Assembly: GCA_902806205.1 (NCBI GenBank)
Contig: CADCVR010000096.1
Span: forward strand, 33,921-97,920
Length of the DNA stretch: 64,000 nucleotides
Reading direction: 5' to 3'
From: an uncultured Solirubrobacteraceae bacterium
GTDB taxonomy: Bacteria > Actinomycetota > Thermoleophilia > Solirubrobacterales > Solirubrobacteraceae
Below, in pieces: positions 17,239-25,600 of the stretch. Numbering within the stretch: position 1 is the first letter of the stretch; each line of letters starts with the position of its first letter. A program made the translations under genes and the position numbers. Below the pieces are notes generated by a model. It ran no database searches and was not told the DNA's origin. It saw only the letters and a program-made list of their open reading frames with translations.

Positions 17239-18030
17239 TCAGATTTCGTAGACGGCCCCCTCGGCCGCGATCTCCACCCGCCCGGGGAAGCACGCCGCCG
17301 CCTGGTCGCGCGCCCACCCGTGGTCGAGCTCGTCGGAGATGTGCGTCAGGACCAGGCGCCCGGCCTTCGCCCGCGCGCCGTGGTCTCCGGCCTCGGCCGG
17401 CGTCAGGTGGCCGCGCACCCCGTCGCGCTCGGGGTGCGGCAGCGTCGCCTCGAGGAGGAGCAGGTCGGTGCCCGCGGCGAAGTCGACCAGCTCTTGAGAG
17501 GGCGCGTGGTCGGCGCCGAACGTCATGCGTCCCGAAGCCCCCGTGATCTCCACCGCGTGCGTCGGCAGGTAGTGCGGGACGCGGCGGAAGCGCACGCGGA
17601 GCGGACCGATCTCGAGCTCGTCGGCCGCCTCGTACTCCCGCAGGGCGAAGGCGCTCTCGACGTGTCCGGGGGGCATTCCGCCCCCCGCGCAGACCTGCCG
17701 GAAGGCGTCCGCCGCGCCGGGCGGCGCGTGCAGCGCCGGCCGCGCCGGGGCGGCCGTCTGAGGCCACTGGTCGAGGGGCACGGGCTGCTGACGCGGCGCG
17801 TACGTCAGTCCGGAGGCGAACGGCACGAGGTCCAGGAAGTGGTCGGCGTGGAGGTGGGAGATCACCACCGCGTCGACCTCGACGTAATCGAGGCGCGCGC
17901 GCAACTTGCCGAAGACCCCGTTGCCGCAGTCGAGCAGCAGGCGCGTGCTCTCCTCCTCGACGAGGTACCCGCTGCACGCCCCGCCCGCGTCCTGCCAGGC
18001 GGGCGACTTGCCCAGCACCGTGATGCGCAC
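17239..18030 (-). CDS. MBL-fold metallo-hydrolase (RNase Z-like)
   Basis: 263 aa from GTG 18030. HLHADHFLDLVPF is the HxHxDH zinc site; MTFGADHAPSQELVDFA and LLLLEATLPHPERDGVRGHL give further ligands, with H in VLTHISDEL near the end. The GGACSGYLVEE start is typical of the RNase Z/arylsulfatase-like subgroup. It could act on phosphodiester or ester substrates, and the exact one is not identifiable. Divergent from the ion-transport cluster. Confidence 0.88.
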   Translation of the reverse strand: MRITVLGKSPAWQDAGGACSGYLVEEESTRLLLDCGNGVFGKLRARLDYVEVDAVVISHLHADHFLDLVPFASGLTYAPRQQPVPLDQWPQTAAPARPALHAPPGAADAFRQVCAGGGMPPGHVESAFALREYEAADELEIGPLRVRFRRVPHYLPTHAVEITGASGRMTFGADHAPSQELVDFAAGTDLLLLEATLPHPERDGVRGHLTPAEAGDHGARAKAGRLVLTHISDELDHGWARDQAAACFPGRVEIAAEGAVYEI

Positions 18031-18184
18031 CGCGGTTCCTCTCCGTGACCCGACGGCACGTTACCCGCAACGGGTAGGCTCTGAGCAGGAGCGCCGGGAA
18101 GACTGGTCGGCAGCTGACCGCCCCTGCCCGAGACCAGGAGATCCGCCTGATGTCCGCTTCCTGCTGCACGCCTCGAGGCGCCTG

Positions 18185-19435
18185 ATGGCGCTGGCCGTCC
18201 TGATCTTCGTGGGGGCGCTGGGCCTCGTCGCCTCCGAGCGCGTGGACCGCACCAAGGTCGCCCTCGGCGGCGCGGTGCTGGTCCTCCTGACCCAGACGAT
18301 CGACCAGGAGCGCGCGATCGAGGCGGTCGACTTCAACACGATCGGGCTGCTCGTCGGGATGATGCTCATCGTCCGGCTGACCGAGCCGACAGGGGTGTTC
18401 ACCTACGTGGCGATCCGCGCAGGACAGCTCTCCCGCGGGCGGCCATGGGCGGTGGTGGCGTCGCTGGCGGTCGCCACGGCGGTGCTGTCGGCCTTCCTGG
18501 ACAACCTGACGACCGTGCTGCTGATGGTCCCGATCACGTTCCTGCTGGCCGACGCGCTGGACATCGACCCGATCCCGCTCGTGCTCATCGAGATCATCGC
18601 CTCGAACATCGGGGGGACCTCGACGCTGATCGGCGACCCGCCGAACATCCTGATCGCCGGCGCGACGGGGCTGAGCTTCACGGAGTTCATCGTCAACCTC
18701 GCGCCGGTGGCGATCGTGGCCTTCGTGGCGGTCACGGGCGGCTTGTTCCTCTTCTTCCGGCGGCGGCTGCAGATCTCCCCGGCGGCGCGGGATCGCGTCA
18801 TGGAGCTCGACGCGAAGCGCTCGATCGACGACGCCGGCGAGCTGCGCCGACTGATGCCGGTCCTTGGCCTGACGATCCTCGGCTTCTTCTTGCACCAGGC
18901 GCTGCACATCGAGCCCGCGACGGTCGCCCTGGCCGGCGCGACGGTCATGCTCGCGCTGACGCGGCAGTCCGTCGAGGAGGCGCTGGCGGGCATCGAGTGG
19001 CCGACGCTGTTCTTCTTCATCGGACTGTTCGTGATGGTCGGCGCGCTGGAGGAGACCGGCGCGGTGCAGGAGATCGCCGACGGGATCGCCTCGGTGACCG
19101 CCGGCAACCGCACCGCCGAGCTGCTCGGCATCGCGTGGGTGTCGGCGATCGCATCCGGGATCGTCGACAACATCCCGTTCACCGCCACGATGATCCCTGT
19201 CGTCGAGCAGCTCAACGAGGCCGACGACGACGCCTACTGGTGGTCGTTGGCGCTCGGCGCCTGCTTCGGCGGCAACGCGACGCTGGTCGCCGCGGCGGCG
19301 AACGTGGCGGCGGCCGGGATGGCCGCGCGCGCCGGGCGACCGATCGGGTTCGTCACGTTTCTCAAGGTGGGCATCCCCGCAACGCTGTTGTCCATGGTCA
19401 TCGCCACCCTCTACATCATCGTGAGGTACATCTAG
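18185..19435 (+). CDS. ArsB/NhaD-type ion permease
   Basis: About 416 aa, roughly eleven membrane segments. The duplicated IT-superfamily signature is clear: FLDNLTTVLLMVPITFLLAD and NIGGTSTLIGDPPNILI in the first half, and GIVDNIPFTATMIPV plus GACFGGNATLVAAAAN in the second. Such proteins exchange sodium, arsenite or dicarboxylates for protons. Followed by a CBS protein and NhaA, so sodium/proton homeostasis is the likeliest role. ATG 18185 places the first helix correctly. Confidence 0.88.
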   Translation: MALAVLIFVGALGLVASERVDRTKVALGGAVLVLLTQTIDQERAIEAVDFNTIGLLVGMMLIVRLTEPTGVFTYVAIRAGQLSRGRPWAVVASLAVATAVLSAFLDNLTTVLLMVPITFLLADALDIDPIPLVLIEIIASNIGGTSTLIGDPPNILIAGATGLSFTEFIVNLAPVAIVAFVAVTGGLFLFFRRRLQISPAARDRVMELDAKRSIDDAGELRRLMPVLGLTILGFFLHQALHIEPATVALAGATVMLALTRQSVEEALAGIEWPTLFFFIGLFVMVGALEETGAVQEIADGIASVTAGNRTAELLGIAWVSAIASGIVDNIPFTATMIPVVEQLNEADDDAYWWSLALGACFGGNATLVAAAANVAAAGMAARAGRPIGFVTFLKVGIPATLLSMVIATLYIIVRYI

Positions 19436-19491
19436 GCGATGGCACGCCCTGACAGGATCCTCCGTCCCACGGCCGTGACCCGCGGGGTCTG

Positions 19492-19953
19492 ATGCCCCAG
19501 TCACTGATCCGCGCCTGCCTCGTCGTCGCGCCGCTGCTGCACGGGCACCAGACCGTCGGCGAAGCGGTACGGCTCCTGGCAGGGCAGGAACTCCCGGCGC
19601 TTCCGGTCGTCGACGACACCGAGCGCCTGACCGGGATCTTCGGCGAGCGCGAGTTCATCGCGGCACTGTTCCCGCAGTACCTCGGGACGCTGCGCTCAGC
19701 CGCCTTCGTGCGCGCTTCGCTCGACGATGCGCTCGAGCGCCGCCTGCCGTGCCGCGACGAGCCGGTTTCTCGCCACACGAACACCGAGCACGTCGACGTG
19801 CCCGAGGACGTCTCCGACGTCCAGCTGGCCGAGACCTTCCTCCATCACCGGGTGCTCATCGCGCCGGTCGTCCGTGACGGGCAGCCCGTCGGGGTGGTGC
19901 CGCGCTCCTCCTTCTTCCGGGCGCTGGCGGCGCGCCTGGACGAGCTCGGATGA
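19492..19953 (+). CDS. CBS-domain pair protein
   Basis: 153 aa made almost entirely of two CBS motifs: QTVGEAVRLLAGQELPALPV / DDTERLTGIFGEREFI, and LAETFLHHRVLIAPVVRDGQ / PVGVVPRSSFFRAL. CBS pairs bind adenosyl ligands or sense ionic strength and gate transporters. Its stop overlaps the nhaA ATG (ATGA), so it is probably the regulatory partner of the neighbouring antiporters (inference). Confidence 0.85.
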   Translation: MPQSLIRACLVVAPLLHGHQTVGEAVRLLAGQELPALPVVDDTERLTGIFGEREFIAALFPQYLGTLRSAAFVRASLDDALERRLPCRDEPVSRHTNTEHVDVPEDVSDVQLAETFLHHRVLIAPVVRDGQPVGVVPRSSFFRALAARLDELG

Positions 19954-21818
19954 GCGCGCCGGCCCGGGCACGGGAGCGCCTGGCGGACATGTCGCCCTGG
20001 AGCGGCGGCACGGCCCGGCCGCTGCAGGAGTTCCTGCGCACCGAGGCCGGCGGGGCGGTGCTGCTGCTCGCGGCGACCGTCGTGGCGCTCGTCTGGGCCA
20101 ACTCCCCCCTTTCGGGCGCCTACGAGGACCTGTGGGGCACCAAGCTGACCGTCTCGCTCGGCGGGGGGGAGATCTCCGAGGACCTGCGCCACTGGGTCAA
20201 CGACGGGCTGATGGTCTTCTTCTTCTACGTCGTCGGGCTGGAGATCCGCCGCGAGCTGTCGATGGGCGAGCTGACCGACAAACGGGAGGCGGCGATCCCG
20301 GCCATCGCGGCCCTGGCCGGCATGGTCGTCCCGGCGGTGGTCTACGTCGCCTTCAACCTGGGAGGCGAGGCAGCCCGCGGCTGGGGCATCGTGATGGCGA
20401 CCGACATCGCGTTCGTGCTCGGCGCCCTGGCCCTGCTCGGCCCGGCATGTCCTGGACAGCTGCGGGTCTTCCTGCTGACGCTGGCGATCGTCGATGACAT
20501 CGGCGCGATCACCGTCATCGCGGTCTTCTACTCAGCCTCGATCGATCTCCTCGCGCTGGCGATCGCCGCCGGGATGCTCGCGGCGATCCTGCTGCTGCAC
20601 CCGGTGCGCGTGTGGCGCGGGCCGGCGTACTTCCTCGCCGGGCTGGCGCTGTGGGTGGCGATGGTCAAGTCCGGGGTGCACCCGACGGTCGCCGGCGTGC
20701 TGCTCGGGATGCTGACCGCCGTGCACCCGCCCCAGCGCGCCGCCGTCGAGCGCGCCGCCCGGGCGACGCGCTCCTTCCGGCAGGCGCCGACCGCGGGCTC
20801 GGCGCGCTCGGCCGTGCTCGAGGTGGGCGGTGCGATGTCGCCCAACGAACGCCTGCAGGAGGCGATGCATCCCTGGACGAGCTACCTGGTCGTCCCCCTG
20901 TTCGCCCTGGCCAACGCCGGCGTGGGCCTCTCGACGGACGCACTCCGGGTGGCGCTGAGCTCGCCGGTGACGCTCGGCATCCTCGCCGGGCTGGTGCTGG
21001 GCAAGCTCGTGGGGATCACCGCCGTCTCGCTGCTCGGGGTCCGGCTCGGCCTGGGGACATTGCCGCGCGGCGTCGGCACGCGCCAGCTGATGGGCGGCGC
21101 GGCGCTCGCGGGCATCGGCTTCACCGTCTCCCTGTTCGTCACCGACCTCGCCTTCGACGACCCGGTCCTGCGCGAGGAGGCGAAGGTCGGGGTGCTCTTC
21201 GCCTCCGCGCTGGCGGCGGCGCTGGGCTGGGCGCTGTTCCGGATGGCGGCCCGCGCCGGCGACGGCAACGAGCCCGATCGGCCCCTGCGGCTCGACCCGC
21301 CCGTCGACCTGACCCGCGACCACATCCGCGGGCGCTTCGACGCCCCGTTGACCCTCGTGGAGTACGGCGACTTCGAGTGCCCGTTCTGTGGGGCGGCGAC
21401 CGGGACGGTGGCCGATCTGCGCGAGCGCTTCGGGGGCGAGCTGCGCTACGTCTTCCGCCACCTGCCTTTGCGCGACGTGCACCCGCACGCGGCGCTCGCC
21501 GCCCAGGCCGCCGAGGCTGCGGGCGCCCAGGCCGCGTTCTGGCCGATGCACGACCTGCTCTTCGCCCGCCAGGACGCGCTGGAGCTCGAGGACGTCGAGT
21601 CCTACGCCGCCGAGCTCGAACTCGACCTGGCGCGCTTTCGCACCGACCTGGAGAACGCGCGCGGCGTCGAGCGGGTGCAGGAGAACGTCGACAGCGCCGC
21701 GGCCAGCGGCGTGGCCGGCACGCCGACTTTCTTCGTCGGTGGGCGACGGATCCTCGGCACGCGCGACGCGGACAGCCTGGCCGCCGAGCTGGAGCGTTCG
21801 CGCGACGGCTCGCCGTGA
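19950..21818 (+). CDS. nhaA: NhaA Na+/H+ antiporter fused to DsbA-like thioredoxin domain
   Basis: 622 aa. Residues ~1-440 are NhaA: LQEFLRTEAGGAVLLLAATV, then VNDGLMVFFFYVVGLEIRRE and GWGIVMATDIAFVLGALALL. The paired-Asp core is in LAIVDDIGAITVIAVFY (DD of helix V), and LFALANAGVGL follows. Residues ~445-620 form a DsbA/thioredoxin-4 domain with redox motif CPFC (YGDFECPFCGAATG) and cis-Pro loop GVAGTPTFFVGGR. This architecture is known from actinobacterial genomes. The thioredoxin part may sit on the cytoplasmic side. Confidence 0.93.
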   Translation: MSAPARARERLADMSPWSGGTARPLQEFLRTEAGGAVLLLAATVVALVWANSPLSGAYEDLWGTKLTVSLGGGEISEDLRHWVNDGLMVFFFYVVGLEIRRELSMGELTDKREAAIPAIAALAGMVVPAVVYVAFNLGGEAARGWGIVMATDIAFVLGALALLGPACPGQLRVFLLTLAIVDDIGAITVIAVFYSASIDLLALAIAAGMLAAILLLHPVRVWRGPAYFLAGLALWVAMVKSGVHPTVAGVLLGMLTAVHPPQRAAVERAARATRSFRQAPTAGSARSAVLEVGGAMSPNERLQEAMHPWTSYLVVPLFALANAGVGLSTDALRVALSSPVTLGILAGLVLGKLVGITAVSLLGVRLGLGTLPRGVGTRQLMGGAALAGIGFTVSLFVTDLAFDDPVLREEAKVGVLFASALAAALGWALFRMAARAGDGNEPDRPLRLDPPVDLTRDHIRGRFDAPLTLVEYGDFECPFCGAATGTVADLRERFGGELRYVFRHLPLRDVHPHAALAAQAAEAAGAQAAFWPMHDLLFARQDALELEDVESYAAELELDLARFRTDLENARGVERVQENVDSAAASGVAGTPTFFVGGRRILGTRDADSLAAELERSRDGSP

Positions 21819-21834
21819 CCGGGCCCCTCTCTCA

Positions 21835-21995
21835 GAACCTGTTTCGGAATGAGGCGCCGTCGTGAGGGAGCCGGATCGTGGATGGCCGGCGTCGCGCGAT
21901 GCCGTGATCAATCCTGTTCGGATTGATGACGCGTCGGGTGGCGTCGGTTGTCGCGAGACGGTTTCCTCACGGCCGCACCTTTTCGAAACAGGTTC
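21835..21995. mobile_element. 161-bp MITE-like element (IS5-type ends)
   Basis: The ends are inverted repeats starting GAACCTGTTTCG, imperfectly continued for about 40 bp (shared CGTGAGG and CCG blocks). It is flanked by a 3-bp direct duplication TCA (21832-21834 and 21996-21998). TNA duplications of this size are typical of IS5-family groups. The interior holds a second perfect hairpin (ATCAATCC / GGATTGAT, 21907-21927) and no transposase. Non-autonomous, so a related full IS should exist elsewhere in the genome. Confidence 0.75.
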
Positions 21996-22229
21996 TCAGC
22001 CCCCGTGCAGCGCGGCCTGCTCCTCCGCGCTCGGGAAGGCCCAGGCGGCCTGCGTGCGGCGCTCGGCGCGAAAGACGAAGCGCAGCTGGCTCGGAGGGCG
22101 CAGCCCCTCGGGGGTGTTTGGACGGAAGCTGGCGCAGGGCTCGTCGAGCGCCAGCGCACAGAGCGTGTTGCACCGGAAGTAGCACTGCTCGCATGAGACC
22201 TTCTTGACCGCAACCCGACCCTTCGCCAT
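21996..22229 (-). CDS. Cysteine-rich small protein, unknown function
   Basis: 77 aa from ATG 22229. The N-terminal half has CEQCYFRCNTLCALALDEPC, five cysteines in 20 residues, suggesting a metal or Fe-S site. The second half, TPEGLRPPSQLRFVFRAERR, looks structured, with a C-terminal AWAFPSAEEQAALHGG. The TGA stop is exactly the TCA target duplication of the adjacent MITE, so the protein end was preserved by the insertion. I do not recognise the family. Confidence 0.65.
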   Translation of the reverse strand: MAKGRVAVKKVSCEQCYFRCNTLCALALDEPCASFRPNTPEGLRPPSQLRFVFRAERRTQAAWAFPSAEEQAALHGG

Positions 22230-22250
22230 CCGTTCGCCCGACCCTTCGCC
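22214..22250. repeat. 14-bp direct repeat at the start of the Cys-rich gene
   Basis: CCCGACCCTTCGCC occurs at 22214-22227 and 22237-22250 (period 23). The proposed ATG abuts the first copy, so the repeat may have duplicated the translation start region. Confidence 0.6.
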
Positions 22251-22435
22251 GACATCCAGAACACCCTCGAAGGCGCGCACTGAACCAGAACGCCGAACCG
22301 AGCGCCAGGCCGAAATCCGCAAAGCGCACGGATCGGGAGATCGTCACGTCGCAAATGCCGCCATTTTGTTGCTTTTGCCTGCAAAGCGACCGAGTCAAGG
22401 CTGCTGGACGAACCTTCCGTCGCTCTGAGCGGGAT

Positions 22436-23485
22436 TCACCAGCTGCGTAGCCGGGCGTGGGCGGCGGTCACCTCGGAGGGCGTCGCGGCGCCGACGAGCG
22501 CGAGGCTGCGCGCGGTGTCCTCGATCAGGGCCGTGAGGAGCTCGAGGACGCCGGCCTCACCTCCCGCGGCGAGCGCCCAGAGGTAGGGCCGCCCGACGAG
22601 CACCGCGTCGGCGCCCAGGGCCAGCGCGCGGACGACATCGGCTCCTGAGCGAATGCCGCCGTCGACCAGCAGCGGGAGGCGGCCCTCGAGCGCGGCGGCG
22701 ACGTCGCGCAGTGCGACCGCCGTCGGCACGACGCCGTCGAGCTGGCGCCCCCCGTGGTTGGAGACCGCCACCGCAGCGGCTCCCGCCTGCTCGGCCATCA
22801 GCGCGTCCTCCGCGGTCAGCACGCCCTTGAGCACCACGGGAAGCCCGCCGGCCTGGCCTACCCACCCGACGTCCTCCCAGGTGGGCGCGTACCAGCCGCC
22901 GACGGGCGGCTTGTACGCCCGGCCGGTCCCCGCGCCGAGGTGGTCTGTCAGTGCCACCCCGGGCGGGAAGGCGACCGGGCCGTGGCGCCACTCGCGCTCA
23001 CGGCGACCGGCGACGGGCAGGTCGATCGTCATGACCACCTGCGCGTACCCGTGTTCGGCGGCACGCTGGAGGATCCGCTGGACCCTTGACCGGTCGGGCT
23101 CCATGTAGAGCTGAAACCACTTGGGTGCCGCCGTGGCCGCGGCCACATCGGCCAGGTCGGTCGTCGCGCGCGTGGAGAGGCACATGACCAGCCCCGCGTC
23201 GGCCGCGGCGCGCGCGACGGCGAGCTCCCCCTCGGGGTGCAGCAGCCCCTGGGCCGCGGCCGGTGCCAGGACGATCGGCGCCGCCATGGGCGCTCCCAGC
23301 AGCTCGACGGCCGGCCGGCCGGCTCCCAAGCCGAGCCCGTGACGGGGACGAAGCCAGACTCGCCGCCAGGCCTCCTGGTTCTCCGCGAGGGTCAGCTCGT
23401 CGCCCGCACCGCCCGCGAAGTAGTCGTAGGCCGGCTCGGGCAGCCGGGCGCGGGCCTCGTCGTGCTGGCGGCGCAGAAGCTCCAT
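22436..23485 (-). CDS. FMN-dependent alpha-hydroxy-acid dehydrogenase/oxidase
   Basis: 349 aa TIM-barrel flavoprotein of the lactate oxidase / LldD / glycolate oxidase family. AYDYFAGGAGDELTLAENQ is the N-terminal FMN region, SNHGGRQLDG carries the active-site His and Arg, and LLVDGGIRSGADVVRALALGADAVLVGRP binds the phosphate. Oxidises L-lactate, glycolate or mandelate-type substrates; which one is not clear. Monocistronic, with its own short upstream gap to a divergent epimerase gene. Confidence 0.9.
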   Translation of the reverse strand: MELLRRQHDEARARLPEPAYDYFAGGAGDELTLAENQEAWRRVWLRPRHGLGLGAGRPAVELLGAPMAAPIVLAPAAAQGLLHPEGELAVARAAADAGLVMCLSTRATTDLADVAAATAAPKWFQLYMEPDRSRVQRILQRAAEHGYAQVVMTIDLPVAGRREREWRHGPVAFPPGVALTDHLGAGTGRAYKPPVGGWYAPTWEDVGWVGQAGGLPVVLKGVLTAEDALMAEQAGAAAVAVSNHGGRQLDGVVPTAVALRDVAAALEGRLPLLVDGGIRSGADVVRALALGADAVLVGRPYLWALAAGGEAGVLELLTALIEDTARSLALVGAATPSEVTAAHARLRSW

Positions 23486-23597
23486 GGCGCGCGAGCGTAG
23501 TCGCGACGGCCACCGCGCTCGGCGCCTCCGTGATGACGTTCGGCCCGCTGCGGGGGCGCGGCGATCGACCCGCGCTCGGTCCTCGTAGGGTCACGAG

Positions 23598-24521
23598 ATG
23601 TCCAGCGTCCTCGTCACCGGCGCCACCGGCTTCATCGGGGCCGCGCTGATTCCTCGCCTCCAGGGCGCGGGGCACCGCGTCCGCGCCTACGCGCGACGCC
23701 CCGAGGCCGTCACGAGCGGCGTGCCCGTCGTCGCCGGGGACGCCGTGCAGGGGACGGGACTCGACGCTGCGCTCGACGAGATCGACGTCGCCTTCTACCT
23801 CGTCCACTCCATGGAGGGCAAGGGCACGGCTCAGAGCTTCGACGGGCTCGAGCTGCGCGCGGCGGAGAACTTCGCCGCGGCCGCGCAGCGCGCCGGCGTC
23901 CGACGGGTGATCTACCTGGGCGGCCTCGTCCCGACCGACAAGGTCGCCTCGCGCCACCTCGGCTCGCGGCTGGCCGTCGAGGAGGTGCTGCTCGGCGGCC
24001 GGACCCCGGAGGCGGTGGCCTTCCGCGCCTCGCTCGTGGTGGGTGCCCGCTCGCGCTCCTTCCGCTTCCTCGTCCGGCTGGTGGAGCGCGCGCCGCTGCT
24101 GCCGCTGCCGGGCTGGTCGGGCAACCGGACGCGGCCGATCGACGAGCGCGACGTGCTTGCGCTCCTACTCGCCGCGGCGCGCTCGGAAGCGGTGACCGGG
24201 CCCCTGTCGATGGACATCGCCGGGCCTGACATCGTGACCTACGGCGAGATGGTCGAGGCGATACGCGACCACCTCCTGCTCGGCCGCCCCGCCGTGCGCC
24301 TCCCGGTCACGATGACCGCCGTCGCGGCGAAGTTCGCCGCCGCGATAACCGGGGAGGACGTGGGCCTTGTCGAGCCGCTCATGGAGAGTCTCGCTTCCGA
24401 CCTGCTGCCGCGTGACGAGGCGGCTGCGGCCTTCTTCGGTGTCCGCATGCACTCCTTCGACGCCGCGGTCGAGCACGCGCTCGGCGCGTGGGAGCGCACC
24501 CAGGCGCTCGCGGGACGATGA
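23598..24521 (+). CDS. NAD(P)-binding epimerase/SDR-like protein
   Basis: 307 aa atypical/extended SDR of the NmrA-NDUFA9-like group. VLVTGATGFIGAALIPRLQG is the Rossmann TGxxGxxG loop. FYLVHSMEGKGTAQSFDGLE and VIYLGGLVP follow, where the classical YxxxK is replaced by an SRLAVEEVLL-type segment, as in this subgroup. Often annotated as an oxidoreductase or complex-I assembly-like protein. Substrate unknown. Confidence 0.82.
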   Translation: MSSVLVTGATGFIGAALIPRLQGAGHRVRAYARRPEAVTSGVPVVAGDAVQGTGLDAALDEIDVAFYLVHSMEGKGTAQSFDGLELRAAENFAAAAQRAGVRRVIYLGGLVPTDKVASRHLGSRLAVEEVLLGGRTPEAVAFRASLVVGARSRSFRFLVRLVERAPLLPLPGWSGNRTRPIDERDVLALLLAAARSEAVTGPLSMDIAGPDIVTYGEMVEAIRDHLLLGRPAVRLPVTMTAVAAKFAAAITGEDVGLVEPLMESLASDLLPRDEAAAAFFGVRMHSFDAAVEHALGAWERTQALAGR

Positions 24522-24565
24522 CGCGCCCCGGTTGTGACCTTCGAGCAGGCGGGTAGGGCCCGCGC

Positions 24566-25018
24566 ATGGCCTCCCGAGTCCGCGCCGCCGTCGACATCGC
24601 CGCCCCGCCCGAGCGGATCTTCGAGGTGGCCATGGCCCCCGAGCGCACCCCGGACTGGGTGACGATCGTCATCCGGGTCGAGGGCTACGACCCTGGGCCG
24701 CTGCGCAAGGGCTACGAGATGCGCCAGCGCCTCTGCTTGCGCGGGGTGCCGTTCACCGTCGGCTGGAAGCTCACCGAGCTCGACGCGCCGCGCTTCGCCC
24801 GCTGGGACGGCAGGGGGCCGGCGCGCTCCAAGGCGATGATCGAGAATCGCCTCGAGGCAATCGACGGCGGGACGCGCTTCACGTACACCAACGTGTTCAA
24901 GACACCGTTCGGCCCGCTCGGCGCCGTGGCGGCGGGCGCGCTCATGGGCGGGCTGCCCGAGCGCGAGGCCTCCGCGTCGCTCGCCCGCCTGAAGGCGCTC
25001 ATCGAGGACGAACTTTGA
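24566..25018 (+). CDS. SRPBCC (START/Bet v1-like) ligand-binding protein, copy 1
   Basis: 150 aa. VRAAVDIAAPPERIFEVAMAPERTPDWV is the classical polyketide-cyclase/SRPBCC start, and the C-terminal long helix is LPEREASASLARLKALIEDEL. The fold binds hydrophobic ligands. Its final TGA overlaps the TTG start of a second copy, forming a tandem paralogue pair with shared segments (GRGPARSKA; PFGPLGAV). Confidence 0.85.
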   Translation: MASRVRAAVDIAAPPERIFEVAMAPERTPDWVTIVIRVEGYDPGPLRKGYEMRQRLCLRGVPFTVGWKLTELDAPRFARWDGRGPARSKAMIENRLEAIDGGTRFTYTNVFKTPFGPLGAVAAGALMGGLPEREASASLARLKALIEDEL

Positions 25019-25470
25019 CCGAGATCCGCACGTCGATCGACATCAACGCCCCTCCCGAGGCGGTCTTCGACGTCGCGCTCGACCCCGAGCGCCTCGGTGA
25101 CTGGGTCACGATTCATCGCGAGCTGCTCTCCTGCGACGCTGGGGCGCCGCGGCGCGGCATGGAGATGCAGCAGCGCATGAGCCTGCGCGGCGCCCCCTTC
25201 AAGGTGAGCTGGGAGCTCGTGGTCTGCGATCGCCCGACGCGCGCCGAGTGGAGGGGCCGCGGCCCCGCGCGCTCCAAGGCCGAGACGGAGTACCGGCTGG
25301 ATGCCCTGGACGGCGGCGGCACGCGCTTCTTCTACCGCAACGACTTCAAGGCCCCGTTCGGCCCGCTCGGCGCGGTGGCGGGCAGGGCGCTGGTCGGCGG
25401 GGTTCCGGAGAAGGAGGCGATCGCCTCGCTCAAGGCGCTCAAGGCGCTGCTCGAGTCGCTCCGGGATTAG
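25015..25470 (+). CDS. SRPBCC (START/Bet v1-like) ligand-binding protein, copy 2
   Basis: 151 aa starting at TTG 25015, which overlaps the previous stop as TTGA. IRTSIDINAPPEAVFDVALDPERLGDWV and the C-terminal helix VPEKEAIASLKALKALLESL mark the family. Clear paralogue of the preceding gene; the two probably arose by tandem duplication and may act as a heterodimer (inference). The last 20 bp are part of a 44-bp tandem duplication that continues past the stop. Confidence 0.85.
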   Translation: MTEIRTSIDINAPPEAVFDVALDPERLGDWVTIHRELLSCDAGAPRRGMEMQQRMSLRGAPFKVSWELVVCDRPTRAEWRGRGPARSKAETEYRLDALDGGGTRFFYRNDFKAPFGPLGAVAGRALVGGVPEKEAIASLKALKALLESLRD

Positions 25471-25538
25471 GTGCGTCTCGCATCTAGCAGCTTATCGAGT
25501 CGCTCCGGGATTAGGTGCGGCCCGCATCTAGCAATTAT
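25451..25538. repeat. 44-bp tandem duplication across the SRPBCC gene end
   Basis: Two 44-bp units beginning TCGAGTCGCTCCGGGATTAG, at 25451-25494 and 25495-25538, differ at only a few positions. Unit 1 contains the last codons and the TAG stop of the SRPBCC gene. Unit 2 is non-coding. Confidence 0.85.
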
Positions 25539-25564
25539 AGAGCGCCGGTGGCGCCCTTGCAGCA

Positions 25565-25593
25565 TTGACAAACCGGGCGATTTGTGGTGACAG
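25565..25593 (+). promoter_or_regulatory. Putative promoter with TTGACA -35
   Basis: A perfect TTGACA (25565-25570) lies 31-36 bp upstream of the ATG of the next gene. A weak -10 (TGACAG) follows at 17-bp spacing. The geometry would put transcription start at or next to the ATG, i.e. a leaderless mRNA, which is common in actinobacteria. Confidence 0.45.
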
Positions 25594-25600
25594 TTAGGGC

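Noticed and set aside
17219..19504. A 761-codon minus-strand open frame across the ion permease
   Set aside because: Low-complexity His/Arg/Asp text, no motif; the plus-strand permease and minus-strand MBL gene in other frames have clear motifs.
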